DNA from: Ampelomyces quisqualis
Lineage: Eukaryota > Ascomycota > Dothideomycetes > Pleosporales > Phaeosphaeriaceae
Assembly: GCA_018398575.1 (NCBI GenBank)
Contig: JAGTXZ010000005.1
Span: forward strand, 2,914,001 to 2,978,000
Direction of reading: 5' to 3'
Length of the DNA: 64,000 nucleotides
The translations under genes and the position numbers were made by a program. Position 1 is the first letter of the stretch; the number at the start of each line of letters is the position of its first letter. A model generated the notes under the pieces. It was not told where the DNA came from, did no database searches, and was given only the letters and a program-made list of their open reading frames with translations. Of the stretch, positions 1 to 10,323 are shown in pieces.

Positions 1-379
1 TAGAATTAGTATTAGCGTTAATATATAGATATTGTCTAACTACCTAAGCTTTTTTAGTGTTGCAGCTTATTTTGTTAGTATATATACTTCTTAGCGCTCT
101 ACTTTACTTAAACTATGCAAAGGTAGCTAGATTATATACTTTAGTGTTGCGTATAATATATTACTTTAGAACTAAGTAAGCTTTAATATTAGCTAGTAGA
201 AAAATTAAAATAACTAATAAGTATTTAGATACTAACTTTAAGCAACGCAATATACTTATTACTTTCTACAACCTCTTTAGAGACTATACTAGAGCTGCCT
301 AGGCTGTTATTATATGTAATACTATTAATTACTACAAGATATCTTAAAAGTTCTACTGCTTTGTAGGTAATAACGCGTT
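1..379 (+). pseudogene. hAT transposase, upstream fragment (RIP-degraded)
   Basis: The frame ending at 379 reads as the middle of a hAT-family transposase. Its last residues follow the hAT pattern of Phe-Val-Gly-[Asp]-Asn-Ala, with RIP changes such as Asp to Asn and a Gln-to-stop. The frame is cut after GCGTT by the LTR of the element at 380 and resumes after 7495, where the Asn-Asp-Thr-Leu-Ile type motif continues. In the sequence: interrupted frame, AT-rich composition, stops almost all TAA/TAG. Known: hAT transposases are cut-and-paste DNA transposases with an RNase H-like fold. The N-terminal part and the left terminal repeat lie outside the window. It is not functional. Confidence 0.7.
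375..379. repeat. Target-site duplication GCGTT, left copy
   Basis: The five bases directly before the left LTR (375-379) are GCGTT. The same five bases follow the right LTR at 7496-7500. A perfect 5-bp duplication is the expected scar of Ty3/gypsy integration and fixes both element ends to the base. Confidence 0.9.
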
Positions 380-678
380 TGTAACAACGCAGGTAGGTAC
401 AGCTATTAGGATTAAATTAGATACGTATTAGAGGCATATAGGAGTGCGTGTTGTATTAGAGATTCTGGATTGGCTATACACCTATAGGTCTTGTACAGAA
501 GGACAAGAGAAACTTATCCTCTATCTATACTATAGGCTTATATTTATAGTAGGCGTAGTAGCTAAGTTAGAGCGCTGTTAGAGCGCTTTTAGTTCTAATC
601 TACTAGCTTTCTATATAATCTGTTACTAAGCCTTTATAAGGTATTAGATGTAATATGTGTTTGCATGTGCTTATTATA
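380..678 (-). repeat. Left LTR (3' LTR of the minus-strand element)
   Basis: This 299-bp repeat aligns end to end with 7197-7495 without length change; differences are mostly C/T or G/A. It starts TGTAACA and ends TATTATA, where the other copy keeps TGTTACA, so its terminal inverted repeat has been hit by RIP-type changes. Confidence 0.9.
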
Positions 679-1118
679 TTACTCTCCTTCTTAAAATTAA
701 TAGTCTCTATTAATTAGGTCTATATTAGTGTTATTTTAGATACCTCTCTAAATTATTATAAACTTATATTTACCTTAAGTTTATTTTAGGATAACGTAAT
801 ATAGCTGTTTATTGTTGTTTTAATCTGCGCGCCAGCGCGTTTAAAGTTCCTAACTTTACCTTAAGCTTTTTAAGCATATATACAAGGCTAGCCCTCTAGT
901 ATACTACTTTTTTACACTCTCTCTCTATATGTTTGTATACCTATAGCTATCTAACTGCTCTTCTAATTTAATTGTTAGCTAATTGTTTCTGCAGATACAT
1001 ATAATACCTATTCCTATCTCTCCTAAGGCTTATCCTCTAGCCTATTAGGTTGTTTACCTATAGGCTGCAAGGGCTTTTGCCTGCAGCTATTTTAATATTA
1101 AGTTTAGATTTTATTTAG

Positions 1119-1722
1119 ACGTGTCTAAGAAGTGTACTTATTGCACACTCTTAAATAAGAAGTGTTGCCTAGTTCCCTTATATGCAGGCTAAGAGTATAA
1201 TAGCCTTTCTAAGGCCCTTAACTACAGGTTTGCTGCCCTAGGTAGAGATAAGTCTAACAAAGTAGTATTAGAGCAAGAGGCTGCTGTTAAAGAGGCAGCG
1301 TTTTAGTTAGCTGCTATTGTATAAGTAAGCACTGCACAAGTAGCTAATATAAACAACGCTAACTTGTTAGTTAGCGCTTATTACTAGAGAAAGGAGCTAG
1401 CTAGAGAGGTTAGGGTAATAGCTAAGAAGGTTAGGTTACTTAGAAGAAGTACAGCTAGGTTAACTAGTGTAGTTGCTTAGCTAGTAGATGTTATAATAGT
1501 ATTAAGAGCCAATTAGTTAGTAGAGTAGAAGGAGGCGTAAGTAGTAACGTTTTAGGCAGTAGCAGAGCAGGAGGCAGGTACTTGCAGCAGGCAGGGCTAG
1601 AATAGAAGACAACTAGGTAGTACGTTAGTGTCTGTACCTAGGGATTTAGACAGTTAAGAACGTCCTACTAGTAGCAGCAACAGTCTGCTATTAGATCTAA
1701 TAGAAGAGTAAGACTTCTATTA
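1119..1722 (+). pseudogene. Antisense accessory ORF of the retrotransposon (degraded)
   Basis: Between the end of pol and the 3' LTR, the strand opposite to pol carries a frame of about 200 codons. It is interrupted only by TAG and TAA, each explainable as a Gln codon altered by RIP. It opens with a cysteine motif, Cys-x2-Cys-x6-Cys-Cys followed by Leu-Val-Pro. A charged, probably coiled-coil stretch (Lys/Arg/Glu/Ala-rich, about 1380-1560) and a Ser-rich acidic end follow. The first half of a Zn(II)2Cys6-like or other zinc-binding motif is possible. I do not recognise the family. The true start upstream of 1119 is not determined. Such a frame is not part of the standard gag-pol set. Confidence 0.5.
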
Positions 1723-1829
1723 TTAATAGCTGTTACTTACTAGTGTAGTAGTTGCAATATTAAGTTTAATTTCCCTAATATAATTGTCTTGCAATGCTGT
1801 AAGATCTTTAACTTCTTTTTCTTATGCTG

Positions 1830-4800
1830 TAATCTACTTAGCTAACGCTTGTAGAGGTTCTAGCTGTTTTAGATAGCGTTTATAGAACGCTTGTAACATG
1901 TATAGGGCGCCTATAAAGTTTAAGGCGTTGTACTAGGTAGAGTTAAGGTTATAGCCTACCTATTTTACGTAATACTTTAGGATAGAGCAGTACAGCTTGC
2001 TAGCTAGAATCTCTTTAACTTTTTATTCTTTAACGCCTTAAATTAAGATGCTAGATAAGTTTAGGCTTAGCTAACTAGGTAGGGGGTTGTTAGAGTCCTT
2101 GCAGAGGACGTCTAGAGCAAATACGTTATAGATCTTAGAACCTTTAGGTAGCTTTAGTTAAAATAAATAGCTAACTTATTCTAAAACTTTAAAGGGGCCT
2201 TCTTATAATTTAGCAAGTTTGCGACTTAGGCAGGTAACAGATAGGTTTTAGGTTAAGAGGTAAACCTTGTTACCTACTACCTAATTAACAGGTTAATAAT
2301 ATTTGTTTACCTTAGCAGCTATCTGTTTCTGCGCTTTCTCTATATTATCTTTAGCTATACGCTAAGCTTTATACATGCAGGTAGCTAAGCTTAAGGCATC
2401 CTTAATATTTATATCTTTGTGTTTTAAAGGGGATAATGCCTAATTCTAGCTCTGTTGTAGTTTAGATCTAAATAGAAGCTGGTACAGCGCTATACTAATT
2501 GCAGAGTGCAGCAGCGTAGCTTAGGCTTAATTAATTATTAGCAAGAGGTTACTCTAGTTGTACTAGTAATAGAATATAAAAGGCCTTAATTGTTAATTAA
2601 TATACTTATTTATAATCTTAGTTTGTCTATTAGTTTGTTTATAGTAGGCTGTAAAAAGCTTAAGTTGCACGCCTAGGATCTTACAGAACTTAGACTAGAA
2701 TTAGAACACAAACTAGAGTCTGCAGTTAGACACTATACTTTTAGGTGTATAGCTAAATTAGTATACCTATTAGATAAACAAGTAAGCTATTTCTTAAGCG
2801 TTAATTATTTTGTAGCAAGGAATAGAAACAGCTTGCTTAGATAGGCAATTAATAACAACTATAATTTAATTATAGCTATAACAATCTGTTAAGAATATCT
2901 TAAAATCTATACATAAATACTGTATAGGCCTATTAGAAATTTGTAACAGATAGAGGAAACCTTAGGCTTAGAGCTGTCTTAGATAGGATCTTTAACAGGA
3001 AACGCAGTTTTGTACATAGCGTTTGCATATAGCTTCTATACCCCTCTAATAATATTGCTAAGCTAGGAGCTAATACGTCTTTATAGCGCTTAGGTAAGCA
3101 GTAGATACCTAATTATAAGCCTCTTTAATTAGTTAAGTGTATAAAGGAGAGTCTCTAGGTACACATAGGTGTAAGTAATACAGTAGTAGTTCTTCTTAGA
3201 TATAATATAGCTGTAGTAGCGTAAGGCGTTTTTTCTTAAAGGAGCAGCAATTCTCTGCTAGCAGGGCTTTAATTAGTTCTAACAAGTTAAGATTTAGGGG
3301 GGCACTAATAGATTAGACTAAAATAGCTAAAATATTAATCTTTAGCTAGTTACAGACGTAGTTCTAAGCTAGTTTAGAGTTAACTAGAGGGCTTAGGCGT
3401 GCAGGTCCTAGAAGTACACAAGATCTGTTGTCTTGTTAGGCAGCCTTAACCTTACTAACGTCCTGTTCCCTTTAGCTTAAGATATTAGCTTACTTGTTAA
3501 GCTTACTAGGCGTGTACTTAATGTAGAAATTAAAAGAAGTAATAATCTCTGCCTATTATGCTTAACGTGCATTAAGAACTTTAGTAGTTATAAAGTATTT
3601 TAAAGAGCAGTAATCTAAATACACCTAGATTTAACTCTATATAGAGGTAAGTTTAGCTCTCTACTTTTTAAACGCTTTTAGGATAGCAAAAAGTTCCTTA
3701 TTATGTATTTCTTAATTAAGCTTAGCCCTAGATAGAGCGTAACTGTAGAAGGCTATAGAATACTACTTGTTGTTAGGGTGCTTCTAAGAGAGTACTCCTG
3801 CTATTACTCTATCTAACGCGTTAGTTTTTAACTTTGTGTTATACTTAGGATAGAAATAAGATAGTGTAAGAATAGCTAAGAGTAAGGCTTTAATCTGATT
3901 AAAAGCCTGTTAGCAGTCTATAGTCTAATTAAACAGTGTAGCAGGACTTTAAAGCTTTATAATTAGTTTGGCTACATAGAAGAAATCCTTAATAAATTAT
4001 TAATAGAAACTAGTAAAACTAAAAAATAACTTAACGCTAGTAACTATAGTAAGTTTAGCCTAGTTTTAAAGTGCTTTTACCTTGTTAGAGTTAACTTTAG
4101 TGCTCTAGTTTATTAAAACGTAACTTAGATACTTTATGCAGGTTACATAGAATTTACTCTTCTAAATGTCTACTTAGAGTCCTGTAGTACGTAGGCGCTC
4201 TAGGACCTTTTAGACGTGTTCCTAATATAAGTTTATATCCTTAGAGTAGATTAGAATGTTATTAAGATACGTAATGCAGAAATTGTTAAGATAATTAATT
4301 AGTATATTATTTATGTAGCGTTAATACGTAGCTAGCCTATTATATAAGCTAAAAGAGAGAACCTTACACTTATATATACTGTAACAAGTCTAAAAGGTAG
4401 TATACTCTTTAGAGTTAAGATCTATACAAATTTTGTTAAAAGCAGCCTAGATGTTAAACTTAGTAAAGATTTTAGCCTTAGAGGGGCGTAATAGCAGCTT
4501 ATTAATGCAAAGAATTAAATAAACGTCCTTACGCGTAAGGGCGTTAATCTTCTAGTAGTCTACACAGATGCGTATATCTCTATTTAGTTTGCGTACATAG
4601 AGAATAGGTAAAGCAAAAGAACTTTAGCTAGCCTTAATAAAACTCTTCTAAAGGTAGTCCTAGACGTAGGCCTTAGTAGCTTTAAGCTTCTCCTAGTTTT
4701 ACTTGTATAGGAGACTAAACGCATTTAGTAATAGTTCTTTAAGGATAATCTTATAATTGTACAGATAATAAGGAGGCAATTAATTAGCTACTAACTTGCT

Positions 4801-6950
4801 AAATACATTCTAATACTAGGAGTAACAAGCAGGTAATTTCTTATCTAATTAGCTTTAATTATCTGCGTTGTCCTTAGAAGCAAGGATCCTATTAATCTTA
4901 TAGAGGCTTGTTATAAAGAACTTATTCTAGGGCTTCTTTATAATAAAGTAAAATGCATTAGCAGAAATAAGAGCAATGTAGGTAGTTAGAGAAGGTTTAG
5001 ACTCTAAGCAGTTTTGCTTAGTTAGGGTATAAGAGATCTCTAAGATTTTTTAGGCTAATAGGAGCTTTAAGCATCCCTTAATACAATAAATAGAAGAAGA
5101 AGAACAGTAAAGACTATTTTAGATATAATAGTCTTCTTTCTCTTATAGGGCGTTGCGTTGTTGCACATTAAGATAGACAGTAGCTAGCACTATAGCTTAA
5201 TATAGAACAGTAGGAATAGAAGGTAAAGAATTATATAAATAGGGGTACTTAGATAGCTAAATAAACTGTAACCTATTAGTGTCTAATTAAATCTTAAATT
5301 GTCTTAACTATTAGAGGCTAAGTATACAATCCTAAGACCTAAGATTAAAGATAAAGAATAGACAGTTTAAAATCTTTTAGCTATTAATATTTAAGTATAG
5401 TTAAATATATTAAGTAACTAAAGAAGTAATTTAATCCTTAAAGCCGCGTACCTAAACCTAGAAGAGAAGCTTCTAGATAGGTTACTGCAAGGCTTTAGAA
5501 ACAAATAAGATAATTTGTAAATTTAAAAATAGGAAACCTTAAGCACTAGTGTTAACAAGAGTATTAAGGCGTAAGCTAAGGCCTTAGTTATAAAAAAGCG
5601 TAGGTATAAAGAAATAGGGACTGCAAAACAAATAAGAAAGGTTAAGGTAGAATAGATTGTAACAGCTTAGGCCTAAAGAAGAGTGTCTTCTTAGGCGCTT
5701 CTGTTTCTTGTATAATACACCTCCTGATTAGGTTGCTCTTAAGCATCTTTATACTTATCTACTTCTACAGCTTTAATCTAACGCACACAAGGCTTTGTGC
5801 AGTTACTAGAGTAGTATCCTAGCTTACTGCAATTATAATAACTACTAAGGGTCTTCTATTATTCTAGCTTAGAGGTCTTTGTAGGAAGACGCACTATTAT
5901 AAATTAATAGACTAGCGCAGAATTTGTTAGAGCGCTAGTAGTAGTAGTCTAATTTAGCTCTAAATTCTGTTGTAGGGCTAACCTGATTAGCAACCTAGCA
6001 GCAGCTAGTGTTATACTTAGTATAGGGTTGTTCTTCTGCTCTATATTGTATATAGTAAGGTGTTCTACTATCTAATTAAATAAGTTCTTCTATTAGTGCC
6101 TAAATCCTAGGTTAGGGGCTTGCAACCCTAGCGTAATCTTAGTCTATAAGTAGTAAAACTACTCTAAAGGGGGTACTTGTCTCTTAACTACAGAACTTAG
6201 AAACCTAGCTTTAAACAAGAGGAACGTTTCCTCCTTAGTTATCTGCATTTAATTAAAAGCTGCTTAGCTTTTAGCTACCTTGTTACTTGTAATAAAGTAA
6301 GACTTAAGTAGCTTAATTATTTGCTTAGCGTTCTAAAATTACTCTTAATTAGTATTTAATAAATATTGTAGCTTAAGATAGCCCTTAGCTAATCCTATAG
6401 TATAGCCCTATACTAAGGCTATGCGTTGTCTTTTAGTCTAATAGTAATCTAAGTTAATCTTAAGTTAATCTTAGATAAAGGCCTGCTATTAGCAGAAGGT
6501 AGAATCTTTTCTATTACTAAGATTGTCTATATTAGGCGTTTTCTTAGATTGTTAAAGTTAGCAAAAGCCTTTATAGTAATATAAGTACTTAGATATAGAG
6601 CTGTTAGATAAACAGCAGGGTGCAGAATTGTTCTAGAGTAATTTAGTAGTAGGTAGAGGCTTGTTTAGTCCTATTAACAGAGTTAGTCCTTTCTTAAGGG
6701 AATTAATTTCTGCTAAAGCCTGTTTTAAATCTTGTTGTAATTAATTAACCTCTATTTAGGTAAGGGTTAGATTTAGTATAGCTTTAGGCTAAGAGAGTTT
6801 CTTAGTGTCTGTCTTTTTTGCTTTAGCACTCTGTTGCTAGGTTGTTACAGTTAATACAGAGTTGTCTTAGAGAAAGGCTCCTAGAGTTAGTTCTTTAGGG
6901 GGAGTTATTAGTATTGCCTCTAATACTCTTAGGTTATTAATAGTCTTTAA
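1830..6950 (-). pseudogene. gag-pol remains of the chromovirus
   Basis: Reading the minus strand from high to low coordinates gives gag with a CCHC knuckle, a region expected to hold the protease, reverse transcriptase, RNase H, integrase, GPF tail and a C-terminal chromodomain. Reverse transcriptase is recognised by a Phe-Ala-Leu-Pro-Ile-Leu-Tyr-Val-Arg-Lys block followed by Ile-Cys-Val-Asp-Tyr, and by the YLDD site mutated to YLNN. Integrase keeps an Ile-Asp-Phe block expected to hold its first catalytic Asp. In chromoviruses the chromodomain is thought to direct integration to heterochromatin. No open stretch of 60 codons starting with ATG survives. Start and end are approximate. Confidence 0.8.
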
Positions 6951-7196
6951 GTTTCTATTGTAGCGCTAAACACAACTTTTCTAAAGTAATCCTAACTGTT
7001 GTGTTAATAGGAAGATTTAAACCTAAAGGCTTTAGCTATTAGGAGATCTAAGGGATCTTAACTGTGTTTAATAGATTTAAGGTTGCAAACAAATCTGATT
7101 TAGATAAGGTTCTAGACGTTTTAACGCGATCTTTTTAAAAGTAAATTACAATATTATATAAATACTATTACTAGCAGGATAAAGTTTCTCTTGTAA

Positions 7197-7495
7197 TGTA
7201 ACAACACAAGTAGGTACAGCTATTAGAATTAAATTAGATACGTATTAGAGGCATATAGGAGTGCGTATTATATTAGAGATTCTAGATTAGCTATACACCT
7301 ATAGGTCTTGTACAGAAGGACAAGAGAAACTTGTCCTCTATCTATGCTATAGGCTTATATTTATAGTAGGCGTAGTAGCTGAGTTAGAGCACTGTTAGAG
7401 CGCTTTTAGTCCTAATCTGCTAGCTCTCTACATAATCTGTTACTAAGCCTTTATAAGGTATCAGATGTAACATGTGTTTGCATGTGCTTGTTACA
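7197..7495 (-). repeat. Right LTR (5' LTR of the minus-strand element)
   Basis: Its 299 bp start TGTAACA and end TGTTACA, an intact 7-bp terminal inverted repeat. It matches 380-678 over its full length. In the element's orientation this LTR would hold the promoter. Confidence 0.9.
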
Positions 7496-9013
7496 GCGTT
7501 AAGTAACAACTCTACGCTTATTAATAGCCTAAACTTATATCCTAACATCTACTTTACTTAACACTAACGTATACGCTATACTAGTTATATAATTAATCTA
7601 GTTATAAAGGTAATAATATATAGAGAAGGAGTAAGCAATTAAGAGGTAGAGCTTACTACTACTACTTCTAAGAAGTAGTTTAGGCTTTAGAAACAGCTTA
7701 AAGTTATAAGACAGCTTTATAACTTTGTAAATGCTGTATATAAGTCTTATAAGCGTTATAAGCTGTTTAACTTAGTAAAACAAGAGGTTAATAATAAGCT
7801 AATTCTTACTTTTAATACACTATAGCTTTGCTAGAATAGCAGTATTTAATAGAATAGCGTATACCTTATGCTGCTTTGCTGCTATAAACTAAGAGAGTAT
7901 ATTAACTACTTTATCTATAAGCTTTAAGCTAATAACAACGCTAACAATAATAACAAATATAATCTGCTTACTAACACGCTTATAGAGGAGGATTAGAACA
8001 ACGTTAAGAAGCTTACAGACTTCTTATAGGCGCTATACAAGATAATAAAGCAGCTAGAAGGTAACAAGAGCTATAGCAGCTTTAAATTACTTTAGCAAAC
8101 TCTACTTAATTTGCAAGCTTTATAGGCACATTATAATAAAGTAAGAGAGCAGCTACACAGCTTATATATAAGCTCTGTAATCTTATTAGAGTATAAGAAG
8201 CTTAACACTTACTTTATTAGGTTGCTTATAGCTCCTAACGTTAGCTATTACGCTGTAGCTACTATACTTTATCTATAACTCTGCTACAACTAGTTTTAAA
8301 CGCAATAGAAATACTACTCTAATTAGTATAAGAAGGCGCTTAAGTTAATAGAGAAGGTGTTCTACAAGTATATTAATAATAAGGTAGATTACAACTTATA
8401 GAACTTATAGTTACTGCCTATATTACGCTAAAAGCAGCCTAAAAATAATATTAACTCTAATAATCTATATAAGCGTATAATAGCTGTTAACCTCTACCTT
8501 CTTACAAATAATATAAATAAGTAGTAGCGTTAAGTTAAGCAGCTACAAGAGTACTTTAAGGCACTAGTAGTTAACTATACGTTAGCTAGTAAGAAGGACA
8601 TAGAGCTACTTAAGCAGCTATAGGAGTAGTAGCTTAAAGTAGGCTATAATTGTTATCTAATCCTCTTTAAGATTGCTACAAATTTCTTCTTTATTCTAGC
8701 TACAAGCTGTAAGTATAAGCGCTGTTTTAGCTTAGCAAAGAAAACAATTACGTGTAACTGCAATTTACTAGCTGCTAACACTATAGAAGCTCTACAACTA
8801 CAGAAGAACTAGCTACTACGTAGCGTAGTAAAGAGCTCCCTTAAGGATCTTAAAAAACACGTGCAAGGAGTTAATTAAAAGCAAGCAATCTTAGAGTGCA
8901 ATTTACAGCTTAGCACTTCTAACTAATAACAGCAACTGTACAACAACAGTAATTAGCCTGTGCAACAGTACTACAGCTACGGAGCGTAGTTATAACCTAG
9001 ATTGTTACCACTG
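7496..9013 (+). pseudogene. hAT transposase, downstream part (RIP-degraded), up to its probable right end
   Basis: This continues the frame broken at 379. Recognisable hAT blocks are a His-Ile-Ile-Asn-Leu-Val region (near 7585), an Arg-Trp-Asn-Ser-Thr-Tyr-Leu-Met-Leu block with RIP stops (near 7850), a Lys-Leu-Asn-Thr-Tyr-Phe block (near 8205), and the C-terminal dimerisation domain (about 8640-8830). That domain keeps an Ala-Thr-Ser-Cys-x-Tyr/Glu-x-Arg-Cys-Phe-Ser motif. The sequence reaches CCACTG at 9008-9013, which in reverse reads CAGTGG, a common hAT terminus. Its 7496-7500 bases are the second GCGTT duplication. In-frame stops are TAA/TAG. It is inactive and nested around the gypsy element. 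Confidence 0.75.
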
Positions 9014-9079
9014 TAAGTAGTTCACTCAAAAGTGATCAGTAACGTAGTCTGATTGGCTAATCTGTAACGTAGTACTTAC
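9013..9079. repeat. Short inverted and direct repeats at the transposon/gene junction
   Basis: GTAAGTA at 9013-9019 is inverted as TACTTAC at 9073-9079, and the 10-mer GTAACGTAGT occurs twice (9039-9048, 9064-9073). This 67-bp stretch separates the AT-rich block from GC-balanced gene sequence. It may hold the subterminal repeats of the hAT element or a second small insertion; I cannot decide. Confidence 0.45.
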
Positions 9080-9089
9080 GGTTCCCAGC

Positions 9090-9439
9090 GCTGTCGGCGA
9101 CGTCGTCCGCGTAAGTCTCCTTGATTACCTTCCTCCAGGCTCCACCCCCTCCATCCCTCCTCTGTGATCTTGAACTGATCTGTCTTTAAACAGGTCAACT
9201 TCGCCACCTCGCTCGATCACTCCGACCAAGGGGGCCGAAATGTTATGCACGTCAGGCTTTGGAATTCCAAGACGAGCTACGGCGATTGGGACTGCTGTGA
9301 GGGCAATAAGCGCGCGCTCATGGATAGGGCGATTGATGGCAACGGCGACAAGATCGTTCCGTTGTTCCCGCAGTATTGGGGCAAGAAATTCACTCGCGAC
9401 TCACGCTGCATCATCAATGGGTGGGATGCCTGCCCCTAG
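9090..9439 (+). pseudogene. Secreted cysteine-rich protein gene, 5'-truncated paralogue
   Basis: Two exons, 9090-9110 and 9194-9439, encode only the C-terminal third of a protein like that of 10324-11253. The shared blocks are Val-Gly-Asp-Val-Val-Arg-Val-Asn-Phe, Trp-Asn-Ser-Lys-Thr, Gly-Asp-Trp-Asp-Cys-Cys-Glu-Gly and a Cys-Pro C-terminus. The 5' two thirds, including the signal peptide, are missing because the transposon block begins directly upstream. An 83-bp intron (9111-9193, GTAAGT...CAG) splits the Val-Val-Arg / Val-Asn-Phe region; the intact paralogue has no intron at that codon. The 3' flank still resembles the paralogue's (about 9548-9588 against 11360-11400), so a whole gene was duplicated in tandem before truncation. 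Confidence 0.75.
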
Positions 9440-10323
9440 AGAGAGACCATAGTCTTGAGTGGGTTCGGAGTCGATAAGTTGACCTCGGGATGATTGGGAA
9501 GACAGTCTGGACCATTACCCAGAATGGGTGATGCAACACAAACCTGAACATGGGCTCCTCGATAGAGCAGAAATGAATACATGGATTGACAGTATTTACT
9601 ACTATGAATGTACTTTATTTTGTACAGTGTCTTATGAAAGGCTTACCACTGCGCCTCAAGCTCTCTTTATATCACGTATTCGTTGCGCAAAATATGCTTA
9701 CAGAAGCTGACGCATGTCCAGTGTCAAAGTAGTCTTTTGCTCGCACATCTATTACGCTCACCGGGCAAGGAATAAGCTCGGTATGTATAACAGAGGTCAT
9801 GCTCGCTTGGGCTTACAAATTGGACTCTTTCTGTGTCCTGTGCTTTTGGATTTAAGGTTTTTGGCGTCGCATTGCCACATGTGGGGATCCCTTCAGCCTT
9901 GCTAAAGAGTGAAATGACTGCGCATCTGGCAACTTCGGGCTGTCAGAGCTACCTAGCTGTCGATACCTTAATCGCGCGTAGCAATTTCCGCTTTGAAATA
10001 TATCTCACCATGATTAATCCTGACCCAAGTCAACCTAGTAGCTCAATTCACGTTCGTATTCGAGTCCCTAACTTCACTCCCCGACGAGCTAAGCTCACCA
10101 CCTGACGAATGATTGCGTGTATTCACTCCTTGAGCCCATGACTCTCACCCCGTAGATTAGGCAGTATTTCTCTACGCTAGCGCACGAAATCTCTCCCATG
10201 AGACTATATCAACGGATTCTCGCCGGAAGCGCAATACCTTACCACAACTCTATCTCCACTGAGCTGCGCTACGAACTTGCCAACCATCAACTATACCGAA
10301 CTCTGGCCTAGGCCTGTACAAGC
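9440..10323. other. Intergenic, 3' flank of the truncated copy and promoter of the intact copy
   Basis: No convincing gene was seen. About 9548-9588 matches the 3' flank of the downstream paralogue. Short open frames at 9528-9710, 9714-9905 and 9833-10105 lack homology, codon bias or signal peptides that I can recognise. Confidence 0.6.

Larger units (their letters stand above)
380..7495 (-). mobile_element. Ty3/gypsy chromovirus-type LTR retrotransposon, RIP-inactivated, inserted in a hAT element
   Basis: This 7116-bp element is bounded by two 299-bp LTRs and a 5-bp target duplication. On the minus strand, degraded domains run in Ty3/gypsy order. A CCHC zinc knuckle lies at about 5799-5837 with its first Cys and its His changed to Tyr. 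Reverse-transcriptase blocks lie near 4538-4620 and at the catalytic tetrapeptide 4258-4269, which reads Tyr-Leu-Asn-Asn instead of Tyr-Leu-Asp-Asp. Integrase core blocks follow near 2780-2950, a GPF-type integrase tail at about 2050-2220, and a chromodomain-like stretch at about 1855-2020. Asp-to-Asn and Gln-to-stop changes match RIP. An additional plus-strand frame lies between the chromodomain and the 3' LTR. The element cannot transpose by itself. Confidence 0.92.

Noticed and set aside
1..9013. CRISPR array, phage or bacterial origin
   Set aside because: Repeats are two LTRs 6.5 kb apart, and genes elsewhere have fungal introns.
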